Counted from the first letter of the stretch, positions 1-6,474 are shown. The stretch is 9,644 nucleotides of DNA from Mycobacteriaceae bacterium (GCA_019242135.1 JAFAWC010000067.1:1-9644); one strand, 5' to 3'. Numbers and translations are program-made. Notes: generated by a model from the sequence alone, not told the origin.

Positions 1-302
1 AGAGCCCGGGCCAGACCCTGCCGGCGAAACCCCGGCCGGACAAACAGATCCTCCAGATAAATGCCCGGTCTGCCGTCCCAGGTGGAAAAGCTCAAAAACC
101 ACACCGCCGCCGCCGCGACGCGCCCTGCTACCTCGGCGAGCAGAGCATGGACCATCGGATCGGGCCCGAAAAGCGCTGCGCGCATCTGCGTCTGGGTCAC
201 CGTGCAATCGTGTTCGGCACGCTCGAACGTCGCCAGTTCATAGATCATCGCCGTGATCTCCGCCTCGTCGCCGGGCCGCGCGCATCGAATCAAGGTCGTC
301 AT
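1..302 (-). CDS. GNAT-family N-acetyltransferase, SSAT-like (C-terminus beyond window edge)
   Basis: The first 100 residues of a GNAT acetyltransferase are visible, starting at ATG 302-300; the 3' part lies outside the window. These enzymes move an acetyl group from acetyl-CoA to an amine. The N-terminus (IRCARPGDEAEI) and the YELATFE segment at about residues 21-27 resemble the spermidine/spermine or thialysine acetyltransferase branch. Residues 80-90 (GIYLEDLFVRP) form the core strand, followed by the CoA pyrophosphate loop R93-x-x-G96-x-A98, the GNAT signature. The start codon overlaps the entC stop as ATGA, so the gene is probably translationally coupled as the third member of the gpm2-entC operon. 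It corresponds by position to Rv3216 of M. tuberculosis (from memory). The acetyl acceptor cannot be read from the sequence; the polyamine resemblance is inference. Confidence 0.9.
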   Translation of the reverse strand, partial: MTTLIRCARPGDEAEITAMIYELATFERAEHDCTVTQTQMRAALFGPDPMVHALLAEVAGRVAAAAVWFLSFSTWDGRPGIYLEDLFVRPGFRRQGLARA

Positions 303-1396
303 GGCACCACCCCCAAAGCCGACAGAATCGTCCTGAACTTCGTTGTGGTCTCATCGATTTCGTCGCTCACATCGGAATCGGCGACGATCCCACCGCCCGA
401 GTAGGCAAGGGCGTCCCGGCGGTCGGCGGACAGCACCGCGCAGCGGATCGACACCACCCAGCGGCCGTCGCCGTTGGCTTCGCAGTATCCGGTGGCGCCC
501 GCGTAGAACCCACGGTCGCCCTCCAGCTCGGCGATCATCGCGGCGGCCGCCCCGGCGGGAACCCCGCCCACCGCCGGGGTCGGATGCAGCGCCAACGCGA
601 GATCCAATGCGGTGGTGGATGGTTCACGCAGCCGCGCGCTGATCGGGGTGCTCAGGTGCCACAGCGCCGCGGTGCTGCGCAGTTGCGGGGTCGGCGCGAT
701 CTGCAGATCGACGCACAGCGGGTCGAGAGCCTTGCGCATCTCGTCAACGACCAGCGAATGTTCAAGGCGGTTCTTGGCCGACTCAACCAGTGCGGCGCCG
801 TTGGCCCGATCTGTCGCCGGGTCGGAGCTGCGGGGCGCCGACCCGGCGAACGGGCGGCAGGTCACCTCTTCGCCGTGGCGGGCCACCAGCAGCTCCGGGC
901 TGGCGCCGATCATCGCCCGCCCGGCGTAGCGCGGGCCCGCCGGGGACAGGTCGGCCAGATAGCTGTACGCCTGCGGGTCCGCGGCGGCCAGCCGGGACAG
1001 CACCGCCGCAATGTCGAAGGGGGACTCGGCCGATACCTGCAGGGCGCGCGCCAACACCACCTTGCGCAGGGGATGGTCGGGATCGCGCAGCACGGCCAGC
1101 GCCCGGCTGATGCGTTGACCGTGTTGACGCTCCGGCGGGACGCGCGCCGTGATGCGTGCGCTGGACGTCGGGTTGGCGGCCCGGTGCGGCAGCTGATCGC
1201 CGAACCGGTGTGACCGCGGAGCCATCAGCGCCGCCGGTTCGCGGACATCAAAAGGCAAAGCGCCCAAAACGATTGGCACAGCACCGGAGCCCAGTGCGGC
1301 GCGGGCCGCCGCCAGATCCGGGAAGGGCGTCTGCACGCCGTGCGCGCTCAGCGCGACGCCGGGCCCGCCGAGCAGGAACGACGGGAAGCCGGTCAT
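299..1396 (-). CDS. entC: Isochorismate synthase EntC
   Basis: This 365-aa chorismate-utilising enzyme converts chorismate to isochorismate. Family landmarks are present: KVVLAR with Lys112 (the general base in EntC/MenF), GASPELL with Glu168, CRPFAGS at 180-186, the Mg-binding type segment NRLEH with Glu212, HPTPAVGG at 271-278, GFYAGATGY at 296-304, and the closing SGGGIVADSD...E346-I-D-E349-T. The start chosen is ATG 1396-1394, because it overlaps the upstream gpm2 stop as ATGA and the protein then begins next to the conserved domain; a longer frame to 1468 only runs back into gpm2. Length is close to the roughly 372 aa I recall for Rv3215. In mycobacteria salicylate for mycobactin is made by the separate enzyme MbtI, so this copy more likely feeds menaquinone synthesis (inference). 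No catalytic residue appears to be lost. Confidence 0.95.
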   Translation of the reverse strand: MTGFPSFLLGGPGVALSAHGVQTPFPDLAAARAALGSGAVPIVLGALPFDVREPAALMAPRSHRFGDQLPHRAANPTSSARITARVPPERQHGQRISRALAVLRDPDHPLRKVVLARALQVSAESPFDIAAVLSRLAAADPQAYSYLADLSPAGPRYAGRAMIGASPELLVARHGEEVTCRPFAGSAPRSSDPATDRANGAALVESAKNRLEHSLVVDEMRKALDPLCVDLQIAPTPQLRSTAALWHLSTPISARLREPSTTALDLALALHPTPAVGGVPAGAAAAMIAELEGDRGFYAGATGYCEANGDGRWVVSIRCAVLSADRRDALAYSGGGIVADSDVSDEIDETTTKFRTILSALGVVP

Positions 1397-2001
1397 CGGG
1401 CAAGCGGCAGCGGATAGCCGGTGATGCCCAGGCCGGTGATCTGGCGGATGCCGTGCTCGAAGCCGCACACCGCGATCGACGACGCCACCATCGCGAAGCG
1501 GGTGCCCTCATACAGCGGCTGCTCGATCCAGCGGGTCAATACCGCACGGGAGAAATGACCATGCCCGACCAGCAGCACATCCCGGTTTTGCATATGCTCC
1601 ACCGCCGCTGCGATCGCACGGTCGGCGCGGTGGGCGACCTGCGCCACCGTTTCCCCCCCTGGACAACCATGGGTCCACACCAGCCAATCTGGCACGGCCT
1701 TGCGGATCTCCTCGGTCGTCGTGCCCTCGTAGTCCCCGTAGTCCCACTCGCTGACCAGCGGGTTCACCTCGTCCACGGTCAGCCCCGCCAGTTCCGCAGT
1801 GAGAAGCGCGCGCTTGCGGGGACTGCTAATCACATACGGGTTGTCCAGCCGCAGGTGGGTGAGCGTCTGGCCGGCGGCCGTGGCCTGTTCGCGACCCGCT
1901 TCGGTGAGGTCCAGTTCGGTGCGGCTGGTGTGCCGGCCGGACAGCGACCACTCGGTTTCACCGTGCCGGAGCAGGACCAGTCTGTGCTGTAGGAGCGCCA
2001 C
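1393..2001 (-). CDS. gpm2: Histidine phosphatase superfamily protein (annotated gpm2; likely acid phosphatase)
   Basis: This 202-aa protein belongs to the two-histidine phosphatase/phosphoglycerate mutase clan. It has the N-terminal LLRHGE motif with nucleophile His13, the SPRKR arginine motif at 60-64, the probable proton donor Glu85 (SEWDYG), and the second catalytic histidine His147 in VGHGHFSRA. At about 200 aa it lacks the insertions of true dPGM enzymes. From memory, the M. tuberculosis homologue Rv3214 was studied structurally and biochemically and proved to be a phosphatase, not a mutase. The GTG at 2001-1999 is the only sensible start, since no alternative start codon lies nearby upstream and the remainder of the open frame is a shadow of parA. 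No good Shine-Dalgarno precedes it, so a leaderless or near-leaderless mRNA is possible. It is first in the operon with entC and the GNAT gene. Its physiological substrate is unknown. Confidence 0.93.
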   Translation of the reverse strand: MALLQHRLVLLRHGETEWSLSGRHTSRTELDLTEAGREQATAAGQTLTHLRLDNPYVISSPRKRALLTAELAGLTVDEVNPLVSEWDYGDYEGTTTEEIRKAVPDWLVWTHGCPGGETVAQVAHRADRAIAAAVEHMQNRDVLLVGHGHFSRAVLTRWIEQPLYEGTRFAMVASSIAVCGFEHGIRQITGLGITGYPLPLAR

Positions 2002-2059
2002 ACCGACCGATTCTGCCGCACAACCACAGAACGGTCCGGATGCGTGCTTGGATAGCCCC
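2002..2059. promoter_or_regulatory. Divergent promoter region between gpm2 and parA
   Basis: These 58 bp are all that separates two GTG starts on opposite strands, so both promoters must lie here or inside the facing genes. On the minus strand CAGAAT (2015-2010) sits 8 nt before the gpm2 GTG. On the plus strand TTGGAT (2048-2053) sits 6 nt before the parA GTG. Both have roughly the geometry of a mycobacterial leaderless -10 element, but each departs from TANNNT (first position in the former, second in the latter). Neither gene has a recognisable Shine-Dalgarno. The intergenic assignment is sure; the individual boxes are weak. Confidence 0.4.
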
Positions 2060-2860
2060 GTGACCCGAGTATTGGCTGTAGCCAACCAGAAAGGTGGGGT
2101 CGCCAAGACCACGACGGTCGCGTCGTTGGGGGCGGCGATGCAGGAACAGGGCCGGCGGGTGCTGCTCGTCGATCTCGACCCGCAAGGGTGTTTGACGTTT
2201 TCCCTCGGCCACGACCCCGACAAGTTGCCGCTGTCGGTGCACGAGGTGCTGCTGGGAGAGGTGGAACCGTCGGCGGCGCTGGTGGAAACCAGCGAGGGGA
2301 TGGCGCTGCTGCCCGCCAACATCGATCTCGCGGGCGTGGAGGCGATGCTGCTGATGCGCGCCGGCCGCGAGTACGCGCTCAAGCGGGCGCTGGCCAAGAT
2401 CACCGCCGCCTCGGACTTCGACGCGGTGATCATCGACTGCCCGCCGTCGCTGGGTGTGCTGACCCTCAACGGGCTGACCGCCGCCGACGAGGTGATCGTT
2501 CCGCTGCAGTGCGAAACCCTCGCGCACCGCGGCGTCGGCCAGTTCTTGCGGACGATCACCGACGTGCAGCAGATCACCAACCCCGACCTCACGCTGCTGG
2601 GCGCGCTGCCCACGCTGTACGACTCGCGCACCACCCACACCCGCGACGTGCTGCTGGACGTGGCCGACCGCTACGACATGCCGGTGCTGGCGCCGCCGAT
2701 TCCGCGCACGGTGCGCTTCGCCGAGGCCAGCGCGTCCGGGTCGTCGGTGCTTGCCGGCCGCAAGAACAAGGGATCGGTGGCGTATCGCGACCTCGCAGCG
2801 GCATTGCTGCGGCACTGGAAGACCGGCAAACCGCTGGCCAGCCTCGCCCCGGAGATTTAA
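2060..2860 (+). CDS. Orphan ParA/Soj-family ATPase
   Basis: This 266-aa ParA/MinD-class P-loop ATPase has the same length as Rv3213c (from memory). The deviant Walker A is NQKGGVAKTTT, with signature Lys11 and P-loop Lys16. It carries Ala15 where the textbook motif has Gly (KGGxGKT), a variant I believe is common in actinobacterial paralogues. The A' motif is VDLDPQ (37-42, Asp38 and Asp40), and Walker B is VIIDCPPS with Asp126. Such proteins dimerise on ATP, bind DNA or membranes without sequence specificity and position cargo. The chromosomal partitioning parA sits beside parB near oriC. No parB, gid or other segregation gene is visible here, so this is an orphan whose cargo is unknown. Start is GTG 2060. 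The stop TAA overlaps the convergent stop of the propeller gene. Confidence 0.93.
   Translation: MTRVLAVANQKGGVAKTTTVASLGAAMQEQGRRVLLVDLDPQGCLTFSLGHDPDKLPLSVHEVLLGEVEPSAALVETSEGMALLPANIDLAGVEAMLLMRAGREYALKRALAKITAASDFDAVIIDCPPSLGVLTLNGLTAADEVIVPLQCETLAHRGVGQFLRTITDVQQITNPDLTLLGALPTLYDSRTTHTRDVLLDVADRYDMPVLAPPIPRTVRFAEASASGSSVLAGRKNKGSVAYRDLAAALLRHWKTGKPLASLAPEI
2857..2860. other. Shared palindromic TTAA stop of two convergent genes
   Basis: The plus-strand parA ends with TAA at 2858-2860 and the minus-strand propeller gene ends with TAA at 2859-2857, so the two coding regions overlap by four bases. There is no intergenic space for an intrinsic terminator; each transcript must end inside the opposite gene or by Rho. 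Confidence 0.9.
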
Positions 2861-4074
2861 GGCGCCTCGCCGAGCGCCACGACCGTGGCGCCGCGCTGTT
2901 CGACGACGGTGGTGCCGACCACCCCGGGCACGATCGGGCCGGTGACGTTGCCCCGGTCCACCGCGATCAGGCGCTCGAAGTCGCCGGTGTCGGGCGCGTA
3001 CACCCCAATACCCCCGGTGACCGGCACCAGCAGTTTGTCGGCCATCATCTCGCCGGGCCCCAGCGGCACCGCACTGCCCGGCGCGATCGTGTAGCGAACC
3101 GCGAGGGTAGTGCCGTCGAGCACGGTCACGCTGTCGCCGGTCCAGACGGTGACCAGGTTGCCCGCGCGCGACACCGTGATCGTGGGTCCGGGATTGCGCG
3201 GCAGCAGGTTGCTCGAGACCTCTTGCCCGGTCTCGTCGTAGATAACCACCCGCGGCTGCGGTATCGGCAGGTACACCGCGGTGCGCAAATCGGACAGCGC
3301 CAGCACCTTGGCGCCGGCGTCAGCCTTCAGGCCCGGCTGCTGGACGTATTTCACCTCCGGCTCGACGTCTTCCTTGGACACCTTGAGCAGCGTCAGCCGG
3401 ATGTCGGGCGCGTTCGGGCAGGCTTCCAGGACCGACGCGCCCGACGTGCTGGCCGCCGCGGACAGGAACTGGCACGGCGGATTGGCGGGCAGCGGCGGGT
3501 TGATCGGCGCGTCGATGTAGCCGTAGGCCAGCGTGCGCACCATGTCGGAGCGCCACATCTCGATGCGGGTGCGGCCGGCGGCCAGCACCGTGGTGCCGTC
3601 GGTGGAGAGCGTGACCTGCTTATCGGCGTACGCCGAGCGGGTGGGGCCGCGGTGTCCGGTGCGTGCCTCCACGGTGCTGACCTGCCCGCAACCACGGACG
3701 TCGGGATAAACCGCGACCGCAAGGTCGTACACCCACGTCACCCCGCACAGGTCGCGGTCCCGCAAAAAGCTCCAGCGCCCTTCTCCGGTCTTCGGGTCGC
3801 GGCCGACCATTTCGCTGCCGTCACCGGTTACCACCGTGCTGGCCGTGATCACCGGCATGTCGGTGCGCGGGCTCGGCGCCGTCCACAACTGCCGCAGATT
3901 CGCCGGCACGGCGCGCGCCGAGCTGATCGTCGGCGCGGGTGCGGCGGCCGGACGGCTCACCGTGGCCCGCGCGTCGCTGTCCCACCAGATCAGCGCCGCC
4001 GCCACCGCTACGACGACGACGATCGCCGCGGCGGCGAGGATGTCGGCCTTGGTGCGGCGCTCCGGTTTGACCAA
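2857..4074 (-). CDS. Membrane-anchored PQQ/beta-propeller-like protein (Rv3212-like)
   Basis: This 405-aa protein has a short basic cytoplasmic N-terminus (KPERRTK), one hydrophobic segment at about residues 12-31 (Ala/Val rich, ending LIWW), an Ala/Pro linker at about 40-56, and a large extracytoplasmic part. The N-terminal topology (positive inside, no lipobox) suggests a single-pass anchor rather than a cleaved signal. Repeated strands such as VGRDPKTGEGRWSF and VTVLDGTTLAVRYTI resemble PQQ-like or WD-type propeller blades; I infer a propeller and cannot prove blade count. The start is a TTG at 4074-4072, supported by GAAGG (4084-4080) five bases upstream and by an in-frame TAG at 4095-4093 that rules out a longer form. 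It lies 18 bp after rhlE, almost certainly in one transcript. Counterpart of Rv3212 (about 407 aa, from memory). Function is unknown; a periplasmic scaffold or sensor is possible. Confidence 0.88.
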   Translation of the reverse strand: MVKPERRTKADILAAAAIVVVVAVAAALIWWDSDARATVSRPAAAPAPTISSARAVPANLRQLWTAPSPRTDMPVITASTVVTGDGSEMVGRDPKTGEGRWSFLRDRDLCGVTWVYDLAVAVYPDVRGCGQVSTVEARTGHRGPTRSAYADKQVTLSTDGTTVLAAGRTRIEMWRSDMVRTLAYGYIDAPINPPLPANPPCQFLSAAASTSGASVLEACPNAPDIRLTLLKVSKEDVEPEVKYVQQPGLKADAGAKVLALSDLRTAVYLPIPQPRVVIYDETGQEVSSNLLPRNPGPTITVSRAGNLVTVWTGDSVTVLDGTTLAVRYTIAPGSAVPLGPGEMMADKLLVPVTGGIGVYAPDTGDFERLIAVDRGNVTGPIVPGVVGTTVVEQRGATVVALGEAP

Positions 4075-4092
4075 CGTGACCTTCGCGGGTGG

Positions 4093-5526
4093 CTAGCCGA
4101 CGCTCGTGGCGGACGGGCGTGGGCGCCGGCGCCGGCGACGCCGGCCCGAGTGTTGCGGATCGTCGGCCTGCTGGGTGCTCTCGGTGGACGTCTGCAGGTG
4201 CCCGGTGACCGGCTTGCCGGCGCGGGTCCGGCGACGCGACCTGGTCGTGCTGCGCTCGGGCGAGCCGCGACGCTGCGCGGGCTGGCGGCGCTCGGACGAC
4301 CGCGTCGGGCCCACCCGGCCGCTGGCGTCGTCGGGGATGTCGAGCTCGGCGTAAAGATGCGGTGAGCTGGAATACGTCTCGGCCGGGTCCGGACAGTCGA
4401 GCCGCAGCGCGGTGTCGATCGCCGTCCACCGGGCCAGCTCGTCCCAATCCACGAGCGTCACGGCGACACCCGCACGTCCTGCGCGGCCGGTGCGCCCGAT
4501 GCGGTGCACGTAGACCTTGTCATCGTCGGGGCACTGGTAGTTGACGACGTGGGTGACGTCCTCGATGTCGATGCCCCGGGCGGCCACGTCGGTGGCGACC
4601 AGGACGTCGAGTTGGCCCTTGCGGAACGCCTTGAGCGCCTTCTCGCGGGCGACCTGACCGAGGTCGCCGTGCACCGCGCCGACGTTAAAGCCGCGCTCGG
4701 CCAGCTCGTCTGCCACCTTCTGCGCGGTGCGCTTGGTGCGGGTGAAGATCATCGTCGCGCCGCGGCCGCGGGCCTGCAGCACCCGGCACACCAGCTCGAT
4801 CTTGTCCAGCGCGTGCGCGCGGTAGACGAACTGCTCGGTGGTGGCGTGCACTGCCGAGGAGTGCGGAGCCTCCGCCCGGATGTGGGTGGGCCGGTTCATG
4901 AACGTGCGGGCCAGCGTGATGATCGGGTCGGGCATCGTCGCCGAGAACAGCATCGCCTGCCGCTCGGCGGGGATCTGGCGCAGGATGCGCTCGATGTCGG
5001 GCAAAAATCCCAGGTCCAGCATCTCGTCGGCCTCGTCGAGCACCAGCACGGACAAACCGCCGAGCTGCAGATGCCCCTGCTGGGCGAGGTCGAGCAGTCG
5101 CCCGGGGGTGCCCACCACCACGTCGGCGCCGGCCTGCAGCGCTTCGATCTGCGGCTCATACGGACGGCCGCCGTAGATCGACACGACGCTCAGCGGGCGG
5201 TCGTCATCGGCCGTCAGGTACTTCGCCGCGCCGGCCAGGTCGCCGGACACCTGCAGGCACAGCTCGCGGGTCGGCACCACGACCAGCGCACGCGGCGCAC
5301 CCGACAGCCCGACTCCGGAAGAAATGCGCTGCAGCAGCGGGGCCCCGAACGCGAGCGTCTTGCCCATGCCGGTGCGGGCCTGGCCGATCAAATCGTCACC
5401 GGCCAGCGCCAGTGGCAGGGTCAACTCTTGGATAGCAAAGGGATGTTCGATGCCGTTCTCGGCCAATGCGCGGACGATTTCGTCGCGGACGCCGAGTATG
5501 GCAAAGGTTGGTTTGAGGGCGGTCAT
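4093..5526 (-). CDS. rhlE: DEAD-box ATP-dependent RNA helicase RhlE
   Basis: This 477-aa protein has the full helicase motif set in order: Q-motif (PFAIQ, 29-33, preceded by Phe8), motif I ARTGMGKT (50-57), Ia PTREL (85-89), Ib TPGR (140-143), II DEAD (164-167), III SAT (195-197), IV region MIFTRT (259-264), V ATDVAARGID (311-320), VI HRIGRTGRAG (341-350). After about residue 400 comes a disordered, basic tail ending in an arginine run (461-470), typical of RNA-binding extensions. It unwinds structured RNA in degradosome and ribosome-biogenesis contexts. The start is ATG 5526, with GAAAGG six bases upstream. In-frame ATGs at 5571 and 5607 would add 15 or 27 residues lacking family similarity; I recall a longer annotation (527 aa) for Rv3211. 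It is first in a pair with the propeller gene. Confidence 0.95.
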   Translation of the reverse strand: MTALKPTFAILGVRDEIVRALAENGIEHPFAIQELTLPLALAGDDLIGQARTGMGKTLAFGAPLLQRISSGVGLSGAPRALVVVPTRELCLQVSGDLAGAAKYLTADDDRPLSVVSIYGGRPYEPQIEALQAGADVVVGTPGRLLDLAQQGHLQLGGLSVLVLDEADEMLDLGFLPDIERILRQIPAERQAMLFSATMPDPIITLARTFMNRPTHIRAEAPHSSAVHATTEQFVYRAHALDKIELVCRVLQARGRGATMIFTRTKRTAQKVADELAERGFNVGAVHGDLGQVAREKALKAFRKGQLDVLVATDVAARGIDIEDVTHVVNYQCPDDDKVYVHRIGRTGRAGRAGVAVTLVDWDELARWTAIDTALRLDCPDPAETYSSSPHLYAELDIPDDASGRVGPTRSSERRQPAQRRGSPERSTTRSRRRTRAGKPVTGHLQTSTESTQQADDPQHSGRRRRRRRPRPSATSVG

Positions 5527-5672
5527 ATGGCCTTTCGTGTTGTTCCTCGTCGTGCCAGCGGGGCTGGTCATCGTTGTCGCCACGCGCGCACGAGTCCGAA
5601 CAAACACGTCTTTGCCGGCGTCGCATCGACACCGAGTCGCACGGCCCTGCGCTTATCGGAAGGCGGGCCGAC

Positions 5673-5684
5673 TGCGTGCACGCA
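5673..5684. repeat. Perfect 12-bp palindrome TGCGTGCACGCA
   Basis: The sequence is its own reverse complement and lies 7 bp from the 9-bp inverted repeat, inside the predicted rhlE leader. It may be a dimeric repressor site or an RNA stem with no useful loop. Its flanks do not extend the symmetry. The binding protein, if any, is unknown. Confidence 0.45.
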
Positions 5685-5691
5685 CATATAC

Positions 5692-5719
5692 ACCGGTGGC
5701 AGCTGACGCCGCCACCGGT
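5692..5719. promoter_or_regulatory. 9-bp inverted repeat (hairpin) at predicted 5' end of rhlE mRNA
   Basis: ACCGGTGGC (5692-5700) and GCCACCGGT (5711-5719) are perfect inverted copies separated by 10 nt. Read on the minus strand, the stem begins 4 nt after the TATGAT -10 element, so the rhlE transcript should start at or just inside this stem-loop, about 190 nt before the start codon. It could protect the 5' end, act as an operator for the divergent genes, or fold in an RNA-based control. The repeat itself is certain; its role is inferred. Confidence 0.6.
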
Positions 5720-5723
5720 AGCC

Positions 5724-5729
5724 ATCATA
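5724..5729 (-). promoter_or_regulatory. Probable rhlE promoter -10 element TATGAT
   Basis: TATGAT on the minus strand is one base from the SigA consensus TATAAT and stands out in this GC-rich setting. Its -35 position falls at about 5747-5752, over the start of the divergent ferritin-like gene, with no clear TTGACA, which is usual in mycobacteria. The implied start near 5717 gives rhlE a leader of about 190 nt. Confidence 0.5.
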
Positions 5730-5735
5730 CCGGGT

Positions 5736-5741
5736 TAGGCT
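5736..5741 (+). promoter_or_regulatory. Probable leaderless promoter -10 (TAGGCT) of the ferritin-like gene
   Basis: TAGGCT fits the mycobacterial TANNNT pattern and ends 7 nt before the ATG at 5749. That spacing puts the transcription start on or next to the start codon. No Shine-Dalgarno sequence is present, consistent with a leaderless mRNA. It lies only 6 bp from the opposing rhlE -10, so the two polymerase footprints overlap. Confidence 0.55.
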
Positions 5742-5748
5742 GTGGGCC

Positions 5749-6474
5749 ATGAGTTCCCCGGGCCCGGATGTCGCGGCCGCTGCCGCGGCGGGTCCGGATG
5801 TCGCGCCCGCTGCCGCGGCGGCATCGCGGGTCGGTCCCGATCATCCCGGGGTCAACAAGCTGTTCGCGCTGCTGGCCTACGGCGAGGTGGCGGCGTTTTA
5901 CCGGCTCACCGACGAGGCGCGGATGTCACCGAGCCTGCGTGGCCGGATCGCGATGGCCAGCATGGCGGCCGCGGAAATGCGCCACTACGAGATGCTTCGG
6001 GACGCGCTGGCCACCAGAGGCATCGACGTGGAGCGGGCGATGACCGGGTACGTCTCTGCGCTGGAGAACTACCACCGGCTGACCACGCCGAGCACGTGGC
6101 TGGAGGCGTTGGTCAAGACCTACATCGGCGACGCGCTGGCCGCCGACTTCTACCGCGAGATCGCCGACGCGCTGCCCGACGAGGTCGCCGACGTCGTGCG
6201 CGGCGTGTTGTCGGAGACCGGGCATTCGCAGTTCGTCGTCAGCGAGGTGCGCGCCGCGGTGGCCTCCAGCGGCAAACAGCGCAACCGGCTCACGCTGTGG
6301 GCGCGGCGACTCCTCGGTGAGGCCATCACACAGGCCCAATATGTGCTCGCCGACCACGACGAACTGACCGACCTGGTGGTGTCGGGCACCGGCGGGCTCG
6401 GCAAGATCGCGGGTTTCTTCGACCGGCTGCAGCGCACGCACGCCGAACGGATGGCCGAACTCGGTCTGGCCTAG
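5749..6474 (+). CDS. Ferritin-like / MiaE-like di-iron fold protein (Rv3210c-like)
   Basis: This 241-aa mostly helical protein shows two ferritin-type helix pairs. Helix 1 has Glu46 (LLAYGEVAAFYRL), helix 2 has the ExxH motif Glu76-Met-Arg-His79, helix 3 is YIGDALAADFYREIAD with acidic candidates at 128 and 133, and helix 4 carries the second ExxH, Glu156-Thr-Gly-His159. This arrangement matches di-iron carboxylate proteins of the tRNA-(ms2io6A)-hydroxylase (MiaE) type. MiaE hydroxylates a modified adenosine in tRNA, but whether this actinobacterial branch does so is unknown. The first 26 residues are a low-complexity Ala/Pro extension containing a duplicated ten-residue unit. Start is ATG 5749, apparently leaderless; GTG or ATG codons further in are less likely given the -10 spacing. 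The TB9.4-like gene follows on the same strand after 73 bp. Confidence 0.88.
   Translation: MSSPGPDVAAAAAAGPDVAPAAAAASRVGPDHPGVNKLFALLAYGEVAAFYRLTDEARMSPSLRGRIAMASMAAAEMRHYEMLRDALATRGIDVERAMTGYVSALENYHRLTTPSTWLEALVKTYIGDALAADFYREIADALPDEVADVVRGVLSETGHSQFVVSEVRAAVASSGKQRNRLTLWARRLLGEAITQAQYVLADHDELTDLVVSGTGGLGKIAGFFDRLQRTHAERMAELGLA
5761..5820 (+). repeat. Two tandem 30-bp copies inside the ferritin-like gene
   Basis: Positions 5761-5790 and 5791-5820 are direct copies differing at only two bases (third and sixteenth of the unit). They encode GPDVAAAAAA and GPDVAPAAAA, residues 5-24. The length is a multiple of three, so the frame is kept. This looks like a recent in-frame duplication lengthening a flexible N-terminus. 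Confidence 0.9.

Larger units (their letters stand above)
5527..5748. promoter_or_regulatory. Divergent regulatory region between rhlE and the ferritin-like gene
   Basis: These 222 bp contain no convincing gene. They hold the two opposing -10 elements, the inverted repeat and the palindrome listed separately, plus a small stem CCAGC/GCTGG (5555-5567, 3-nt loop) about 28 nt before the rhlE ATG that could sit close to its ribosome-binding site. Most of the interval is probably transcribed as the rhlE leader. Confidence 0.6.

Noticed and set aside
1156..1992. A 278-codon plus-strand frame opposite entC and gpm2.
   Set aside because: It has no family motif and lies antisense to two genes with intact catalytic residues.
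4120..4145. GGCGCC-type simple repeat near the 3' end of rhlE as a possible structural or regulatory element.
   Set aside because: It encodes the arginine-rich tail of the helicase and reflects codon use in an Arg run.
2188..4365. A 725-codon open frame on the plus strand.
   Set aside because: It runs out of frame through parA and antisense to the propeller and rhlE genes. Its composition (Arg/Gly/Ala/His repeats) is typical of GC-rich shadow frames, and three well-supported genes explain the region.
5571..5607. Upstream ATGs at 5571 or 5607 as the rhlE start.
   Set aside because: They have no better ribosome-binding site than the GAAAGG before ATG 5526 and add residues of low similarity to the helicase family. 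They remain possible.
4504..5706. A 400-codon plus-strand open frame opposite rhlE.
   Set aside because: It is the antisense shadow of the helicase; the complementary frame carries every DEAD-box motif.
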